Source: Desulfobulbaceae bacterium
GTDB lineage: Bacteria > Desulfobacterota > Desulfobulbia > Desulfobulbales > Desulfobulbaceae
DNA: 43,260 nt
Reading direction: 5' to 3'
Assembly: GCA_012744275.1 (NCBI GenBank)
Contig: JAAYIE010000035.1
Span: forward strand, 1-43,260
The notes below the pieces were generated by a model, which was not told where the DNA came from, made no database searches, and saw only the letters and a list, made by a program, of their open reading frames with translations. This document shows positions 28,634 to 37,444 of this stretch, one piece after another. Both the position numbers and the translations under genes were made by a program. Every line of letters begins with the position of its first letter. Position 1 is the stretch's first letter.

Positions 28634-31600
28634 TTATTTTTTCATCAGCACTGCATTTTTTCTCTGCCCTACCTGCTCTGTCGTGCTTTCAGTAATGGGT
28701 ACAGGTTCGCTCGCTGCAGGCCTGCGACAAAGCAGCCAGGCCAGCTCTCGATCTGTTTGGGTCAAGGCACTGCCCAGCACCACAAAACCCATATTATGCA
28801 CCAGCTCTGCAAGGTGCTGCGGATTTCGGTAAAAAGTCTGGTGACCAGCCAAGCGTACCCGCTTGTCCTCCAGATGCCAGCGCCAGCTGCGCCGTCCCTG
28901 CGGGTTTTGTGAATGGCGGATGAGCATGATGCCGCCCGCAGCCAGGCAACGTCGGGCCTGATGCAGGGTTGTTGCCAAAGCAGCATCATCCAGATAGTGC
29001 AGCACATCCAGGATGAGCACCAGATCAACAGGCTCAGGCAGGAACGGATCATCCGCAGCCCAGCCTTGCTGGATATGCCCCTGCCTGGCAGTAGCCAGGG
29101 CAGCTACCCGTACCCGATTTGGGTCTGGATCAATACCGAAGAGCCTGGAGCCAGGAAAATACTCCAGGCACCAGCAGGCGGGCAGGCCAAAGCCGCAACC
29201 GATATCGTAGATGCTGCGGATCTTGTGTTTGTACGGAGCCAATAGTCCCGGCAGTTCGGGAAACATGGGGTCAAAGGCCAGTTTGCAACGAATAAAAACT
29301 CGCGGATAGGCTTCCAGCAGGCGGTAGCGACGAATAACTCTCTTGTTAAGAGAATCAGCCAACGACAAAGGTGCAGCAGCGCTGTCTTCATCAAAAACAC
29401 GTTTCAAAAGTGGTGGCAGGAGCAGGGCTGCGCCAATTAATGAATAACCAATACCCAGAACCGCAGTCAGACCCACGCTGCGCAGAAGGGAATGTTCAGC
29501 AAAACAGAGCACGCCGAAGCCGATGAGGCTGGAGAAAGCCGCCATGAACACCGTGGTGCGCGCCAGCAGGTATGAGGGATGATTGGCCCTTCGATACCAC
29601 TGGTAGCCGTACACGGTGTAGATCGAATAGTCATCGCCCATGCCGAAGATGATGATTGCCAACATCAGGGCTGGAATATCCAGGGGATGACCAATGAGAT
29701 ACAGAGTGCCCAGGGTGCAGATAAAGGCAAAAAAAGGCGGCAGCAGGGTGAGTGCGGTTAGGCGTAGGCTTAAAGAGAAGAGCAGGTGGAAAAAGGCTAC
29801 TATGGCAACAATAAAGACCAGACCCTTCAGAAACACAGAAAAGAGGATTTCACCCAGACGCTTGGCAAAATAAGGGCCGTCAAAGATGCGGGCGAGATCT
29901 TGATAGCGTGTAAAGAAGCTGTCTGACTCGTAGGTCTTGCCAGTTTGGAGACTAATGAACTGAATGTAATCTCCCTGGTCCCCTTCCTGCCCGCTTGTCT
30001 GATTCACCCCAAACAGGCGTAAAAAGGCTGCTGGCAGAAGTGGCACGTCCGGTCTGTATTCGGGTGCAAGCAACTGTAAAAAGGGGGTAAAGGCATCCTT
30101 GGTGAAACCGGCTTTTTGTCCGGCCCGGTCAAGCGCGTCTCGGAACTGCTCACTGCGCTCAGGTGTCCAGAAGTTGCGCCAGGCCTCAAGGTTGGCACTG
30201 CTGCGCAGCGGTCCTGGAAAAAACATGGAAGGAGAAAAGGCCGAGCGGATACGGCCCGCCTGCAGATCCTCTTCCAGACGCTGGAGCAGAACATCGTTGG
30301 TCTCTTGCAAAGCAGCCAAGTTTTCCGCCCTGGCCATGAGATACACCCGGCCGCTCATATCGCCCCAGATTTGGGTAAATTGCGTTTCTGCCGTTCTGGT
30401 CTCTGCCCGCACCGAACTCATATCCTGCAAACTGATATGAAACACGGGCCGGGCAAAGGGGAGCAGGCAGACGAAGAGAAGTGCAGCAGCAATGGCGCCG
30501 GCCTTGCCTCTGGAACTCAGCCATTTCACCAGATGTCTGAGCGGTAGAGCACGATCAGGGCCAGGTGGCATCCGGGGGAATATTCGTGGAAACACGACCA
30601 TCACATAAAAATAGGTTCCCAGAAATCCAAGAGCGGTAAAGATGCCTAACTCGGTGAACATGGGGAAGCCGCTCAAACTCAGCAAAAGAAAGGCGCAGAC
30701 CGTGGTCAACAGGGCGACCCGACCGCCAATCGCCCGCACTTCATCTGCTACAGCCTGCCCCCGGGTACTATGGGGCCGGTCGAGCAGGAGCAGATAGGTG
30801 ATGCCGAAATCCACAGTGATGGAAATGAGCGCCCCGCCAAAACCCATGACAAGAATGGAGATGGAGTCGAAAAAGAGCGAATAGACAAAAAGTGCCGCGG
30901 CTGTGCCCACCATGGAGGGCAAGAGCGAGAGCAGCCCTAATAGGGGCCGGGGAAAGGTAAGCAGCAGTAGCAGGGCAATTCCGGCAGAGGAAAGCAGCAG
31001 GGCCAGCTGCACATCATGGCGAATGATCTCTTCGTTATCAAGCGCAGCGCGATACGCACCCACCGGGGTCAGGCGTGGTTCCAGATTTCGGGCTCGGTAC
31101 GGCTCCAGCAGTTCTTTTTCTGCTTCGTGAAAAAACCGTGCCAACAGCCGGGCCTGTTCGGTATTGGAGCCCGGTTGCATGGGTCGGGCGGTAAGCAGCA
31201 GGTGCCTGTCGTCGGCACTGATGAGATGACCACGATACAATTTCGCCTGCAGAGTGGGTGCAAGCGGAGCCAGCTTGGCCAGAATGAGTTCTCTGAGGCC
31301 CAGGGGGTCGGTCGCGGCGAATTCGGCCAGGCCAATACCCTCCAAACCCTGAAAGGAACGGGCCAGATCCTGGATGCGGCCTTCCACCGCCTGAGGTTCC
31401 AGCCTGGGGGCAATATCCTGCTCCAGTTCCTCCCAGCTGAAAAGGAGCGGCAGTTGTGGCGGCAATTGCACAAGCAGCTCAGGCATCAGGCCGCTCAACT
31501 CCCGATTGCCCACCTCTGCAAAAAGGCCGCTGGACCGCATCTTGTCTTCCAGAATTTTACCTGTGGCTACCAGTTCGTCGGGCGCAGTAATACCCAAATC

Positions 31601-31798
31601 AAGATCCACCGCCACCTGATCATGTACCGGATGATTGGCAAAGATCTCCATGGCGTCGCGCATCACCTGCTCCTGACCCGGCATGGAACGAACGATATCG
31701 GTATCGATATGGAGCCGCTTGAGCGCGGTCAAGGTGAAGCCCAGGGTCGCCAACAACGAGCAGGCAAGAAGGATGTATGTGGTTAGAGATTTGGGCAT
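28634..31798 (-). CDS. MMPL/RND-type lipid exporter fused to a SAM methyltransferase
   Basis: A 1054-residue fusion. ATG 31798 gives MPKSLTTYILLACSLLATLGFTLTALKRL; a GTG at 31834 adds 12 residues. Residues about 1-800 are an MMPL exporter (COG4258 type) with two halves: helices at about 225-420 with MGFGGALISITVDFGITYLLLLDRP, and about 635-790 with MLAIIIFGMGDDYSIYTVYGYQW. The aspartates in these (TVDFG and GMGDDYS) are the expected proton-relay sites. From about residue 855 a class I methyltransferase begins, with the SAM-binding motif YDIGCGFGLP and a following acidic GIDPDPNRV, then LILDVLHYLDDAALA. Such exporters sit in aryl polyene clusters with a separate methyltransferase; here the two are one protein. 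Last gene of the lipid cluster. Confidence 0.85.
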   Translation of the reverse strand: MPKSLTTYILLACSLLATLGFTLTALKRLHIDTDIVRSMPGQEQVMRDAMEIFANHPVHDQVAVDLDLGITAPDELVATGKILEDKMRSSGLFAEVGNRELSGLMPELLVQLPPQLPLLFSWEELEQDIAPRLEPQAVEGRIQDLARSFQGLEGIGLAEFAATDPLGLRELILAKLAPLAPTLQAKLYRGHLISADDRHLLLTARPMQPGSNTEQARLLARFFHEAEKELLEPYRARNLEPRLTPVGAYRAALDNEEIIRHDVQLALLLSSAGIALLLLLTFPRPLLGLLSLLPSMVGTAAALFVYSLFFDSISILVMGFGGALISITVDFGITYLLLLDRPHSTRGQAVADEVRAIGGRVALLTTVCAFLLLSLSGFPMFTELGIFTALGFLGTYFYVMVVFPRIFPRMPPGPDRALPLRHLVKWLSSRGKAGAIAAALLFVCLLPFARPVFHISLQDMSSVRAETRTAETQFTQIWGDMSGRVYLMARAENLAALQETNDVLLQRLEEDLQAGRIRSAFSPSMFFPGPLRSSANLEAWRNFWTPERSEQFRDALDRAGQKAGFTKDAFTPFLQLLAPEYRPDVPLLPAAFLRLFGVNQTSGQEGDQGDYIQFISLQTGKTYESDSFFTRYQDLARIFDGPYFAKRLGEILFSVFLKGLVFIVAIVAFFHLLFSLSLRLTALTLLPPFFAFICTLGTLYLIGHPLDIPALMLAIIIFGMGDDYSIYTVYGYQWYRRANHPSYLLARTTVFMAAFSSLIGFGVLCFAEHSLLRSVGLTAVLGIGYSLIGAALLLPPLLKRVFDEDSAAAPLSLADSLNKRVIRRYRLLEAYPRVFIRCKLAFDPMFPELPGLLAPYKHKIRSIYDIGCGFGLPACWCLEYFPGSRLFGIDPDPNRVRVAALATARQGHIQQGWAADDPFLPEPVDLVLILDVLHYLDDAALATTLHQARRCLAAGGIMLIRHSQNPQGRRSWRWHLEDKRVRLAGHQTFYRNPQHLAELVHNMGFVVLGSALTQTDRELAWLLCRRPAASEPVPITESTTEQVGQRKNAVLMKK

Positions 31799-32021
31799 GG
31801 CCAGGGGGTATTCGTTTCCGGGTATGTAGCGCACCTGCAGTGAAATCAGCAGCAGATAGTGCGCTGCTTTTTCGTTTGTCTGAACATTTCAATGAAAGGC
31901 GGAGAAAAGGACAAAAACAGCCGCTCCGCTTGCCGCCGGCCACAGGCAGCAGTATAGTATGACTTCAAGATAGCCGGTTTGAGTAAACCTTTTCTGCTCC
32001 ATGTGCAGCACACGCCATCCC

Positions 32022-32441
32022 ATGCCCCACTGGTACGAACACCAACTTCTGCGCCTGACTGCTCTTCCCTACGTGCAGCGCGCCATTGCCGATCAGGCTG
32101 ATTTGAGTGCTTTTAGGGCGCGGCCCTCCCTGCGCATCCTGGCTGGCGTCTTTCTCATTGGTGCAAGCTTTGTGGTCTGTTGGCCGCTCATAAGCGTACT
32201 CGGATATTTAGCCCTGCACTTTGGCAATCCCTGGGTCGTGGCTGTTGGCGGCCCACTTGCCTACGGCTTTTCCCACCTCGTTTTTCTGGCGGGCATGTAT
32301 TTGTCTGGCGCTGAATACAGTCTCATCTTCTGCCGCTGGCTGGTACGAGTGGTGATGGAGCGGCTTCTGGCTTGGCAGGGCATCAAACCCGAACAAGGGA
32401 CACGGGGTAATTCCGACTCCAGAGTAACCAGTTCTCGGTAA
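32022..32441 (+). CDS. Small conserved-looking membrane protein in the lipid cluster
   Basis: A 139-residue protein from ATG 32022 (MPHWYEHQLLRL); ATG 32001 would add seven residues. Two to three hydrophobic segments are visible (LRILAGVFLIGASFVVCWPLI; VVAVGGPLAYGFSHLVFLAGMYLSGAEYSLIF), and the C-terminus is polar with VRVVMERLLAWQGIKPEQG. I do not recognise a family. It is the only plus-strand gene inside the cluster, divergent from the exporter-methyltransferase across 223 bases and convergent with the dehydratase, so it may have its own promoter. A role in lipid or exporter assembly is a guess from location. Confidence 0.65.
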   Translation: MPHWYEHQLLRLTALPYVQRAIADQADLSAFRARPSLRILAGVFLIGASFVVCWPLISVLGYLALHFGNPWVVAVGGPLAYGFSHLVFLAGMYLSGAEYSLIFCRWLVRVVMERLLAWQGIKPEQGTRGNSDSRVTSSR

Positions 32442-32478
32442 ACCGTACTGAATACTGAATACCACTACCACCGGCTCT

Positions 32479-33417
32479 TTATGCCAAAGACCCAAGCCCC
32501 TGCAACCACGCAGGCGGCCGCAGCCGCCCCCCGCTGACATCGCGCATCAGCAGGCCTTGTACCTCCTCGTACAACTCCCCGCCCTGCAGCAGCCAGAGAT
32601 CGTACTCCAGCTCATCCGTTTCCTGGCGCCGCAGGCACACCCGTACCTGATAGCATTGGCCTGGCTGGGTGGCTTTGTGGATCCGCCGCCGCCGCATGGC
32701 CACAGGAAAAGGCACAAAGGAAACCAGCCTTTGTCCATGCACACAGGCCACATGCATGGCTCCGTCCAAGGGGAAGGGCGAGCCCAGCCAGTTGCACAGG
32801 TCATGCACGTTCGCACCGATGCTGCCATGCTCACAATTAAAAACAGGGGCGCAAACCTCGCCGCCCGCCTCCAGCCCATTGACCCAAAGATTGCCAGACA
32901 GGCTTTGTAAGGCCGGGCCAAAGGGCACCAGTTCTGCATATACCTGCGCGCTGGGAAGCTGGATTTCCACTGCATCCGGCCGCTTTGGCGGTGAAGCCCG
33001 CGGAAGCTGAGGAGTTGCGACCAAAAACGCTGTTTTCTCTTCTTCTGCCAGTTCCAGTTCAGCCCAGCTCAATCTGCGCGTTATGCCTTTTTGCGTCACC
33101 CGGCGTGACAGGCTGAGTAGCTCCCTGCCCTCCTCCTCTCTTACTTCCACAAAAAAGTTGAGTTCCCGCTCTTGGTCGGCAATTTCTACCAGGCGAAGAA
33201 AGCGGGCTCGAAGCACCAAGTTAGGCTGAATAGTCGGACGAATAACAGCATAAGCCGCAGCTGCAAGGCGCATGCTTTCCACTGCAGGCAGGATGGTGCG
33301 GCCGCCAAGCTGATGGTCGCGCAGCCAGTCTGGAAGAGGATAACAAAAGGTGAACACAGGGCGACAGGACGGTCTGGCCGAGAAAATTCTATTCGGGAAA
33401 CTGCCGCCAAAGGGCAA
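32479..33417 (-). CDS. PKS-type double-hotdog dehydratase
   Basis: A dehydratase with the layout of modular PKS DH domains rather than FabZ. Numbering from the longest start (TTG 33417), residues 31-44 read WLRDHQLGGRTILP, the HxxxGxxxxP motif with catalytic His35. The second hotdog has VYAELVPFGPALQSL, like the YGPxFQ segment, and PLDGAMHV, in which Asp218 would be the second catalytic residue (DxxxH here, usually DxxxQ/H). The start is uncertain: TTG 33417 overlaps the thioesterase end by 29 bases, while GTG 33357 leaves a 31-base gap and still keeps the first hotdog motif; neither has a good ribosome site. It would dehydrate beta-hydroxyacyl-ACP, probably during chain building with the neighbouring ketosynthases. 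Confidence 0.78.
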   Translation of the reverse strand: MPFGGSFPNRIFSARPSCRPVFTFCYPLPDWLRDHQLGGRTILPAVESMRLAAAAYAVIRPTIQPNLVLRARFLRLVEIADQERELNFFVEVREEEGRELLSLSRRVTQKGITRRLSWAELELAEEEKTAFLVATPQLPRASPPKRPDAVEIQLPSAQVYAELVPFGPALQSLSGNLWVNGLEAGGEVCAPVFNCEHGSIGANVHDLCNWLGSPFPLDGAMHVACVHGQRLVSFVPFPVAMRRRRIHKATQPGQCYQVRVCLRRQETDELEYDLWLLQGGELYEEVQGLLMRDVSGGRLRPPAWLQGLGSLA

Positions 33418-33865
33418 TAGTCTTGTCGTCGATCTCCACCGGTATTCCGCGGGTGTTCACCGCGCAGTGGCGGGTATAGCCGGTGCAGATGATTTCACCA
33501 TCTGTGGCCCTGGTAATGAGGTAGTCGAACTGTACCTTGACCAGTTCGATGCGCTCCGGTCGGGTGTGGATGTACATGAGGTCATCGTAGTAGAGCGGGG
33601 TGTAGTAGTTCAGCTCGGTCTTGATAACCGGATAGATGAAACCGCCCTCTTCAATCTCTTTGTAGGGATAGTTGGCTTCACGCATCAATTCGGCCCGCCC
33701 CACCTCAAAATAGCGCAGATAGTTGGCATGGTACACGACTTGGGAGCGATCGGTATCCACATAGAGGGTGCGCAGCTCGCAGCGGTGCCAAACCTTGCCG
33801 GTGGCGGTTTCGCGCACGTAGCAGGCTGGCTCCATCATCTCGAAACAAAAAGGTTTCGGCCGCAT
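33389..33865 (-). CDS. YbgC/4-hydroxybenzoyl-CoA-type acyl thioesterase
   Basis: A 158-residue hotdog thioesterase. ATG 33865 overlaps the ketosynthase stop (TAATG) and has GAGG six bases upstream, so translation is coupled; the ATG at 33892 would lie inside the ketosynthase. The signature is LYVDTDRSQVVYHANYLRYFEVGRAELMRE, where D of DTD is the usual catalytic aspartate. The family mostly has G-V/I-V-Y-H after DTDxx; here Ser-Gln replaces the Gly. Aryl polyene clusters carry a comparable thioesterase (ApeK). It probably releases or proof-reads acyl chains. Confidence 0.87.
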   Translation of the reverse strand: MRPKPFCFEMMEPACYVRETATGKVWHRCELRTLYVDTDRSQVVYHANYLRYFEVGRAELMREANYPYKEIEEGGFIYPVIKTELNYYTPLYYDDLMYIHTRPERIELVKVQFDYLITRATDGEIICTGYTRHCAVNTRGIPVEIDDKTIALWRQFPE

Positions 33866-35130
33866 TAGAGACCTCGAAAAATAAGACAGCAATTGGTACC
33901 GCCAAAACCGAAGGCATTACTGAGCACATGTTCGTAGCGGTGCAGTCTGGCCCTGTTTGGCACCACATCCAGGTCGGCCAGATCCGGGTCGGCCAGGTGG
34001 TTGACCGTGGGCAGCACCAGCTGCTGTTGCATAGACTCAATGGCCAGGGCTGCCTCAATGGCTGCCGCGGCTCCCAAACTATGGCCTACCTGGGACTTGT
34101 TGGCGGAAATGGGTAAGTGCGCCAAATGTGTACCAAAAACCTCGCGCAGGCAATCGGCCTCGGTGCTGTCACCTGCCCGGGTAGAGGTGCCATGGGCATT
34201 AACCGCGCCAATATCTTCCGGCTGCAGGCCCGCGTCGGCAATGGCAGCGCGCATGCACTGCACCACCGTGGCCTGGTTGGGCCGGGTGAAATGGTGTGCG
34301 TCGGAATTCCAGCCCACTCCTAACACCTCGGCCTTTGCGTGCAAAGCCCGACTACGGGCTACTTCTTCGGCGGCCAGCACCAAAACACCCGCGCCCTCGG
34401 CCAGGACAAAGCCCTTGCGATCATGGCTGAAGGGCCGGGAGGCCTGGGCCGGGTCTGTATAGGCCCGATCCTTTTCCCCCACCTTAATGGTGGCGAGCAT
34501 ATTGGTAAATCCCAGGATAATTTCGGGGATCAGGCAGGTTTCTACTCCGCCAGCCAGGGCAAAATCGGCATCTCCGTCGCGAATCATACGGGCGGCAAGG
34601 CCAATAGCATGGTTGCCCGAGGCGCAGGCTCCCTGTGGCGAAATAATTGGGCCAGTAAAACCCAGCTCCATGCCCGCCTTGCCTGCGGGCAGATTGGCGC
34701 AGAGATTGGGCAGCAGGTAGGGGCTCACCTTGAGCGGGCCATGCTGCAGATAGTTGCCCATGGCGATGCGATAGGCGTCCGACCCGTTGAGGGCAGAGCC
34801 GATCAGGCAGGCGGTGCGGGGACCACTGACACTATCCATACTCAAGCCGGCATGTGCCAGGGCCTGGCGGCACATCTCCACGGTGAGAAAAACATAGCGT
34901 GCGTTCCAGACCGAAGCCTCCTTTGCATTCACATTGGGCAGAGTGGTCGGGTCCCAGTCAGGGATCTCGCCCACCACATTACTGCGGGTTTCCACCTGAC
35001 AACGGCTCAAACGGCGAAAACCGGCCTTGCCCGCCAGGGCCTCTTGCCAGGTGGCGGCAAAGCTGCTTCCCAGGGCCGTGGCAGCAGCATAGCCCACCAC
35101 CACTACCCGTCTGTTTTGTGCTGCCTGCAT
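33865..35130 (-). CDS. Beta-ketoacyl-ACP synthase, FabF/FabB-like (first of two)
   Basis: A 421-residue ketosynthase with an intact Cys-His-His triad: C169 in QGACASGNHA, H313 in NAHGTST, H350 in ANKSQVGHSLGAA. It ends with the family's glycine-rich NAFGFGGTNCCLIF. It would do decarboxylative Claisen condensation of malonyl-ACP onto an acyl primer. Motifs around the active site differ from housekeeping FabF (NLPAGKAGMELGFTGPIISPQG), in line with a dedicated secondary-metabolite role. It sits 34 bases after the other complete ketosynthase; the two are clearly diverged (for example HGTST versus HATAT). Confidence 0.93.
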   Translation of the reverse strand: MQAAQNRRVVVVGYAAATALGSSFAATWQEALAGKAGFRRLSRCQVETRSNVVGEIPDWDPTTLPNVNAKEASVWNARYVFLTVEMCRQALAHAGLSMDSVSGPRTACLIGSALNGSDAYRIAMGNYLQHGPLKVSPYLLPNLCANLPAGKAGMELGFTGPIISPQGACASGNHAIGLAARMIRDGDADFALAGGVETCLIPEIILGFTNMLATIKVGEKDRAYTDPAQASRPFSHDRKGFVLAEGAGVLVLAAEEVARSRALHAKAEVLGVGWNSDAHHFTRPNQATVVQCMRAAIADAGLQPEDIGAVNAHGTSTRAGDSTEADCLREVFGTHLAHLPISANKSQVGHSLGAAAAIEAALAIESMQQQLVLPTVNHLADPDLADLDVVPNRARLHRYEHVLSNAFGFGGTNCCLIFRGL

Positions 35131-35164
35131 AACGAAATCGCCAAATCAATATCCACACATCTGT

Positions 35165-36427
35165 TCAGGTGCAACGCCGAAAAATCGCACAGGCATTGCA
35201 GCCGCCAAAACCAAAGGCATTCTTCATCACAAATTCCTGCGCAAGGGAACGCTGTTCCTCGGCCACACAGTCGAGCTCCATGTCAGGATCCGGCCGATAG
35301 TTAATAGTGGGTGGCAGCAATTCCTCTTCCATACCGCGCAGGGCAAAAATCGTTTCAATGGCGCTCGATGCCCCCATGGCATGGCCAAGGATTGATTTGT
35401 TGGCAGATACCGGTGGTAAATCTGCTCCAAAAACCGTTCGCAGGGCTTCATACTCGGTTTTGTCCCCAGCTTTAGTGGCTGTGGCGTGGGCATTCACCGC
35501 CTTCACCTCTTGAGGGCTGATCCCAGCATCAACCAGCGCACCTTGCATACACTGAATAATAGTGGGGGCAAAGGGCAGAACCGGGTGCTGGGCATCAGAA
35601 CTCATACCCCAGCCTGCGAGTTCAATCGAATAGTCAAGACCATGGGCTCGGGCGAATTCCTGGCTGCACAGAATCAAGGCACCCGCGCCTTCAGACAGGA
35701 CAAAACCGCGCCGGTGCACAGAAAAAGGACGGCTGGCTTCCTGGGGCAGTGCATCCTCTTCGTCCTTTTTGGGGATGAAAATGCCGTTCATAGTATAAAA
35801 ACCTGCGGTGATCGGTGCCACCACCGCACAATCCACCGCACCACAAATCACCACATCCGCCCGCCCCAAAGCCAACAGCATGGCTCCGCTGAGCAGCGAA
35901 CTGAGTCCGGTGGCGCAGGCGCTGATGGTTGACATAATCGGCCCGGTGGCGCCGGTATGCATGGCCACCTTGCCACTGACCATGTTGATGCAGGAATTGG
36001 GATTGGCGTAGGGAGGCGGCAGCTTGCCACTCTTCTGCCACTGGCGGTCGGCCTCAAGCAGGGCATCCACTCCACCCACCGCGGAACTGAAGGTGGTTGC
36101 CACCCTGGGTGCGAGTTCTTTATCAATAGTGATGCCACTGCGGGCCAGGGCGCGCTCCACCACCAGAAGCGCGTATTTGAACACCGGCGAGCTCCACATG
36201 GCCCGTTGCCGGGCGCTCAGGAAAGGATAATCGAGCTGGTCGATATCCGGCAACTGTCCGGCAATGCGCACCGGGAAATCCGAGCCGGTGGCAAAGCGGC
36301 TCAAATGACTGATGCCGCTTTCTCCCTTAAGAGCACGGGTCCACTGCTCTTCCAGCTCTATTCCCAAAGAAGAAATACAATCATAGCCAATAATCACCGG
36401 CCCGTGGCCCGGCTTACGCCACTGCAT
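35165..36427 (-). CDS. Beta-ketoacyl-ACP synthase, FabF/FabB-like (second of two)
   Basis: A 420-residue ketosynthase. Triad residues are C171 in TISACATGLSS, H314 in NAHATAT and H349 in ANKSILGHAMGAS. It ends NAFGFGGCNACAIF. The HATAT variant for the usual HGTxT is seen in several specialised KS groups, including aryl polyene-related ones. ATG 36427 lies eight bases after the stop of the radical SAM gene. Together with its neighbour it could supply two chain-length or primer preferences. Confidence 0.92.
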   Translation of the reverse strand: MQWRKPGHGPVIIGYDCISSLGIELEEQWTRALKGESGISHLSRFATGSDFPVRIAGQLPDIDQLDYPFLSARQRAMWSSPVFKYALLVVERALARSGITIDKELAPRVATTFSSAVGGVDALLEADRQWQKSGKLPPPYANPNSCINMVSGKVAMHTGATGPIMSTISACATGLSSLLSGAMLLALGRADVVICGAVDCAVVAPITAGFYTMNGIFIPKKDEEDALPQEASRPFSVHRRGFVLSEGAGALILCSQEFARAHGLDYSIELAGWGMSSDAQHPVLPFAPTIIQCMQGALVDAGISPQEVKAVNAHATATKAGDKTEYEALRTVFGADLPPVSANKSILGHAMGASSAIETIFALRGMEEELLPPTINYRPDPDMELDCVAEEQRSLAQEFVMKNAFGFGGCNACAIFRRCT

Positions 36428-36435
36428 AAACAGCT

Positions 36436-37434
36436 CTACCAGGGAATGAACTGATAGAGTTTGGCAAACATTTCATACACTTCTATCCAGTTTTGCAGAT
36501 CCCTGCTGCTGTTCATGTGGGCGCGCTTATTGACCATCACCCAACTCATATGGGCAGCCCCATCCTTGCAGGTGGCGCAATCCCTGGTTTCCGAAGTGCA
36601 GCAGCGATGGGTGGTCTTGAGATCCGAGGCCCAGCGGACAAAGTTGGTCAGCCGTTTGGGCTGGGGTTCCCGATTGTCTGCATAAATGGTGACCGAAGGG
36701 CATTCCATCCAGCCAAAATGCCGTCCCTGCATCATGCCGGTGGTGATGATTTCGTGGTAGTACTTGCAGGAAATAACCGTATCAGGGTAGGCATCAAGCA
36801 GGCTATCCATTTCGGCGCGCACATCCGTCAGTTCCTGCGGCTGCCAGGAAAAGCCATCCACCCCCTCGTCGTTGGAGAGCAGCTGCATGTGCACCTTCAA
36901 ACCCACATCCCTAATTTTTCGTACTATTTTTTCGCACTTGCCCAGTTGTTTCGGGGTGATGGTAAAAAGGTAGTAGGCATGCGGGTCGCCAGCATAGTTG
37001 GCGCTGGAAACCTTGAAGGTATTTTTGCCGCGCAGGATGGTCTCGTCTTCCTCGTCTCCCCACAGGGAAATACCCACCATCATGTCCGGAAAACGGTCCC
37101 GCGGCACCTTGATGAGCCCGTTGGTGGCGCAGAAGGTGGGCAGGCGGCGGTAGAAGGCTTCCACCCGGTCCAGGCAAAGCGTGGGTTCACCGCCAATCAA
37201 AATAGCCAAGTTTACCCCGCGTGCCATTTCCGCTTCCACAAAGGCGTGCCATTTGGCAATATCCTTTTCTTCACTCGCCGCTTTATGCTCGCCAGAGGAA
37301 AAGAAGAAACAGCCCTTGCAGCGCAGGTTGCAGCGGTCAGTGACATCATAGATGGAACTGCGGATATTCAGGCGGGAAATTTGTTTGTAACGCCGGTACC
37401 AAGCCGGGTCCAGGAGGGAGCTCACGGTTTTCAT
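36436..37434 (-). CDS. Radical SAM protein with C-terminal cysteine cluster (second of tandem pair)
   Basis: The ATG at 37434 gives 332 residues; a longer open frame reaching 37686 overlaps the neighbour and is not real. The radical SAM motif is DVTDRCNLRCKGCFFF with C35, C39 and C42. GGEP at about 81-84 is the expected SAM-binding segment. A second cysteine group is at C245 and in CCTSETRDCATC (C278, C279, C286, C289), which suggests one auxiliary [4Fe-4S] cluster, SPASM/Twitch-like. The neighbour at 37445 has the same layout, so the two are paralogues. SPASM-type proteins mostly modify peptides or small molecules; action on ACP-bound or lipid chains would be unusual and is inferred only from the cluster. 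Confidence 0.85.
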   Translation of the reverse strand: MKTVSSLLDPAWYRRYKQISRLNIRSSIYDVTDRCNLRCKGCFFFSSGEHKAASEEKDIAKWHAFVEAEMARGVNLAILIGGEPTLCLDRVEAFYRRLPTFCATNGLIKVPRDRFPDMMVGISLWGDEEDETILRGKNTFKVSSANYAGDPHAYYLFTITPKQLGKCEKIVRKIRDVGLKVHMQLLSNDEGVDGFSWQPQELTDVRAEMDSLLDAYPDTVISCKYYHEIITTGMMQGRHFGWMECPSVTIYADNREPQPKRLTNFVRWASDLKTTHRCCTSETRDCATCKDGAAHMSWVMVNKRAHMNSSRDLQNWIEVYEMFAKLYQFIPW

Positions 37435-37444
37435 GGTTGTAACT

